Shown one piece after another: positions 63,648-64,000 of a stretch of DNA of 64,000 bases (positions within the stretch are counted from its first letter, which is position 1; each line of letters opens with the position of its first letter). The notes under the pieces were generated by a model. The model saw nothing but the letters and a program-made list of their open reading frames with translations. It was not told where the DNA came from and did not search any database. The translations under genes were made by a program, and so were the position numbers. Location: NCBI GenBank assembly GCA_036489975.1, contig DASXES010000026.1, positions 9,151 through 73,150 of the forward strand. The letters run 5' to 3'. The stretch comes from Roseiarcus sp036489975 (lineage in GTDB: Bacteria; Pseudomonadota; Alphaproteobacteria; Rhizobiales; Beijerinckiaceae).

Positions 63648-63984
63648 TCGGTCGCGCCGCGGGACGGGACGTCACCAGCAAACCCGTCACTGTCTTGGTT
63701 GGCGCCGCAAACGCTACGCGTTCGAATCGAGCCTTTTCAATCGCCTACCGCGCCATTTCCGCACAGCTCGGCGGTGGGCGTCTCGAGCGCGATGGGGTTT
63801 TCCGCGGAAGGGGGCACCGCGAAGCGGCTTCTGGGCGCGGCGCCTCGGGAAGCCAAAAACCGGGTCGTGTCCCGTGCTGTGGTGTAGCAGGTGCGGTATG
63901 GCCGCCGCATTCGCCTGGTGAGACCGGGCTGGTCAGGCGGCCGCCACAGGCAGCCCGACGACGGGATCATGGCTCAAAGGAGCA
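63648..63984. other. Intergenic region at the right end
   Basis: No convincing gene, RNA or repeat. It probably carries the promoter of a gene that begins beyond 63985. Confidence 0.35.
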
Positions 63985-64000
63985 ATGGTTTCCAGCGTCA
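63985..64000 (+). CDS. Possible start of the next gene (cut by window edge)
   Basis: An ATG at 63985 follows AAAGGAG with a good spacing, reading MVSSV before the window ends. In related genomes pdhA often follows eno and the ftsB-like gene, but five residues cannot confirm that. An ATG at 63970 in another frame is an alternative. Confidence 0.25.

Noticed and set aside
63699..63970. Short frames on both strands at the right edge
   Set aside because: No motif, start site or composition supporting a gene.

Overview
The window is GC-rich, densely coded chromosomal DNA. Its gene content points to an alphaproteobacterium, most likely Hyphomicrobiales (Rhizobiales; Beijerinckiaceae/Methylocystaceae-like, which is inference). 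Pointers are the ppiA-ppiB-queA-tgt block, eno followed by an ftsB-like gene, an alphaproteobacterial PEP-CTERM tail (PEPSTWAMM) and short ATGA gene overlaps. I saw no rRNA, tRNA, CRISPR array, insertion sequence or prophage. The DNA looks like ordinary chromosome with a few accessory patches.

Layout. 1-1628: molybdenum cofactor genes moaC-moeA (moeA runs off the left edge). 1814-10065: a glycosyltransferase, a DUF4239 membrane protein, a PEP-CTERM protein, an MFS exporter, recO, a YihY/BrkB membrane protein, a DUF3237 protein and a class III nucleotide cyclase with a C-terminal repeat. 10150-10510: a decayed arylsulfatase in three reading frames. 10622-11836: a serine hydrolase. 11943-15717: a molybdopterin oxidoreductase with its cytochrome b, a fasciclin protein, and an ECF sigma factor with an RskA-type anti-sigma factor. 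This group looks like one regulated unit. 16061-18184: small secreted proteins and an outer-membrane barrel protein. 18191-23262: two paralogous MFS proteins around a universal stress protein, with a flavodoxin-fold reductase. 23278-27661: a methyltransferase/glycosyltransferase pair, a DHFR-like protein and an ABC exporter.

27784-30790: ctaB (haem O synthase), a 34-residue membrane peptide, a DUF420 protein and a divergent haem-copper-oxidase-like protein lacking the usual double-histidine CuB motif. 30908-33082: an unusual protein with two jacalin-like repeats and a Vps62-like domain. 33352-37885: an AaeAB-like efflux set (HlyD, DUF1656, FUSC) with an SDR dehydrogenase. 37909-40536: exonuclease III, a small unknown and a second serine hydrolase. 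40643-47388: a complete histidine-to-glutamate pathway (hutIHGU divergent from hutF). 47405-53170: HAD phosphatase, small proteins, sirtuin, amidohydrolase, uracil-DNA glycosylase family protein and a Rieske/FAD reductase. 53405-57360: cyoABCD quinol oxidase without cyoE; the ctaB product could supply its haem O. 57493-63647: a secreted unknown, two cyclophilins, queA-tgt (this Tgt lacks all four canonical zinc ligands), eno and an ftsB-like gene.

The features most worth a second look are the zinc-ligand-less Tgt, the oxidase-like protein beside ctaB/DUF420, the jacalin-Vps62 protein, and the sigma/anti-sigma/fasciclin/molybdoenzyme cluster with a shared promoter-like element.
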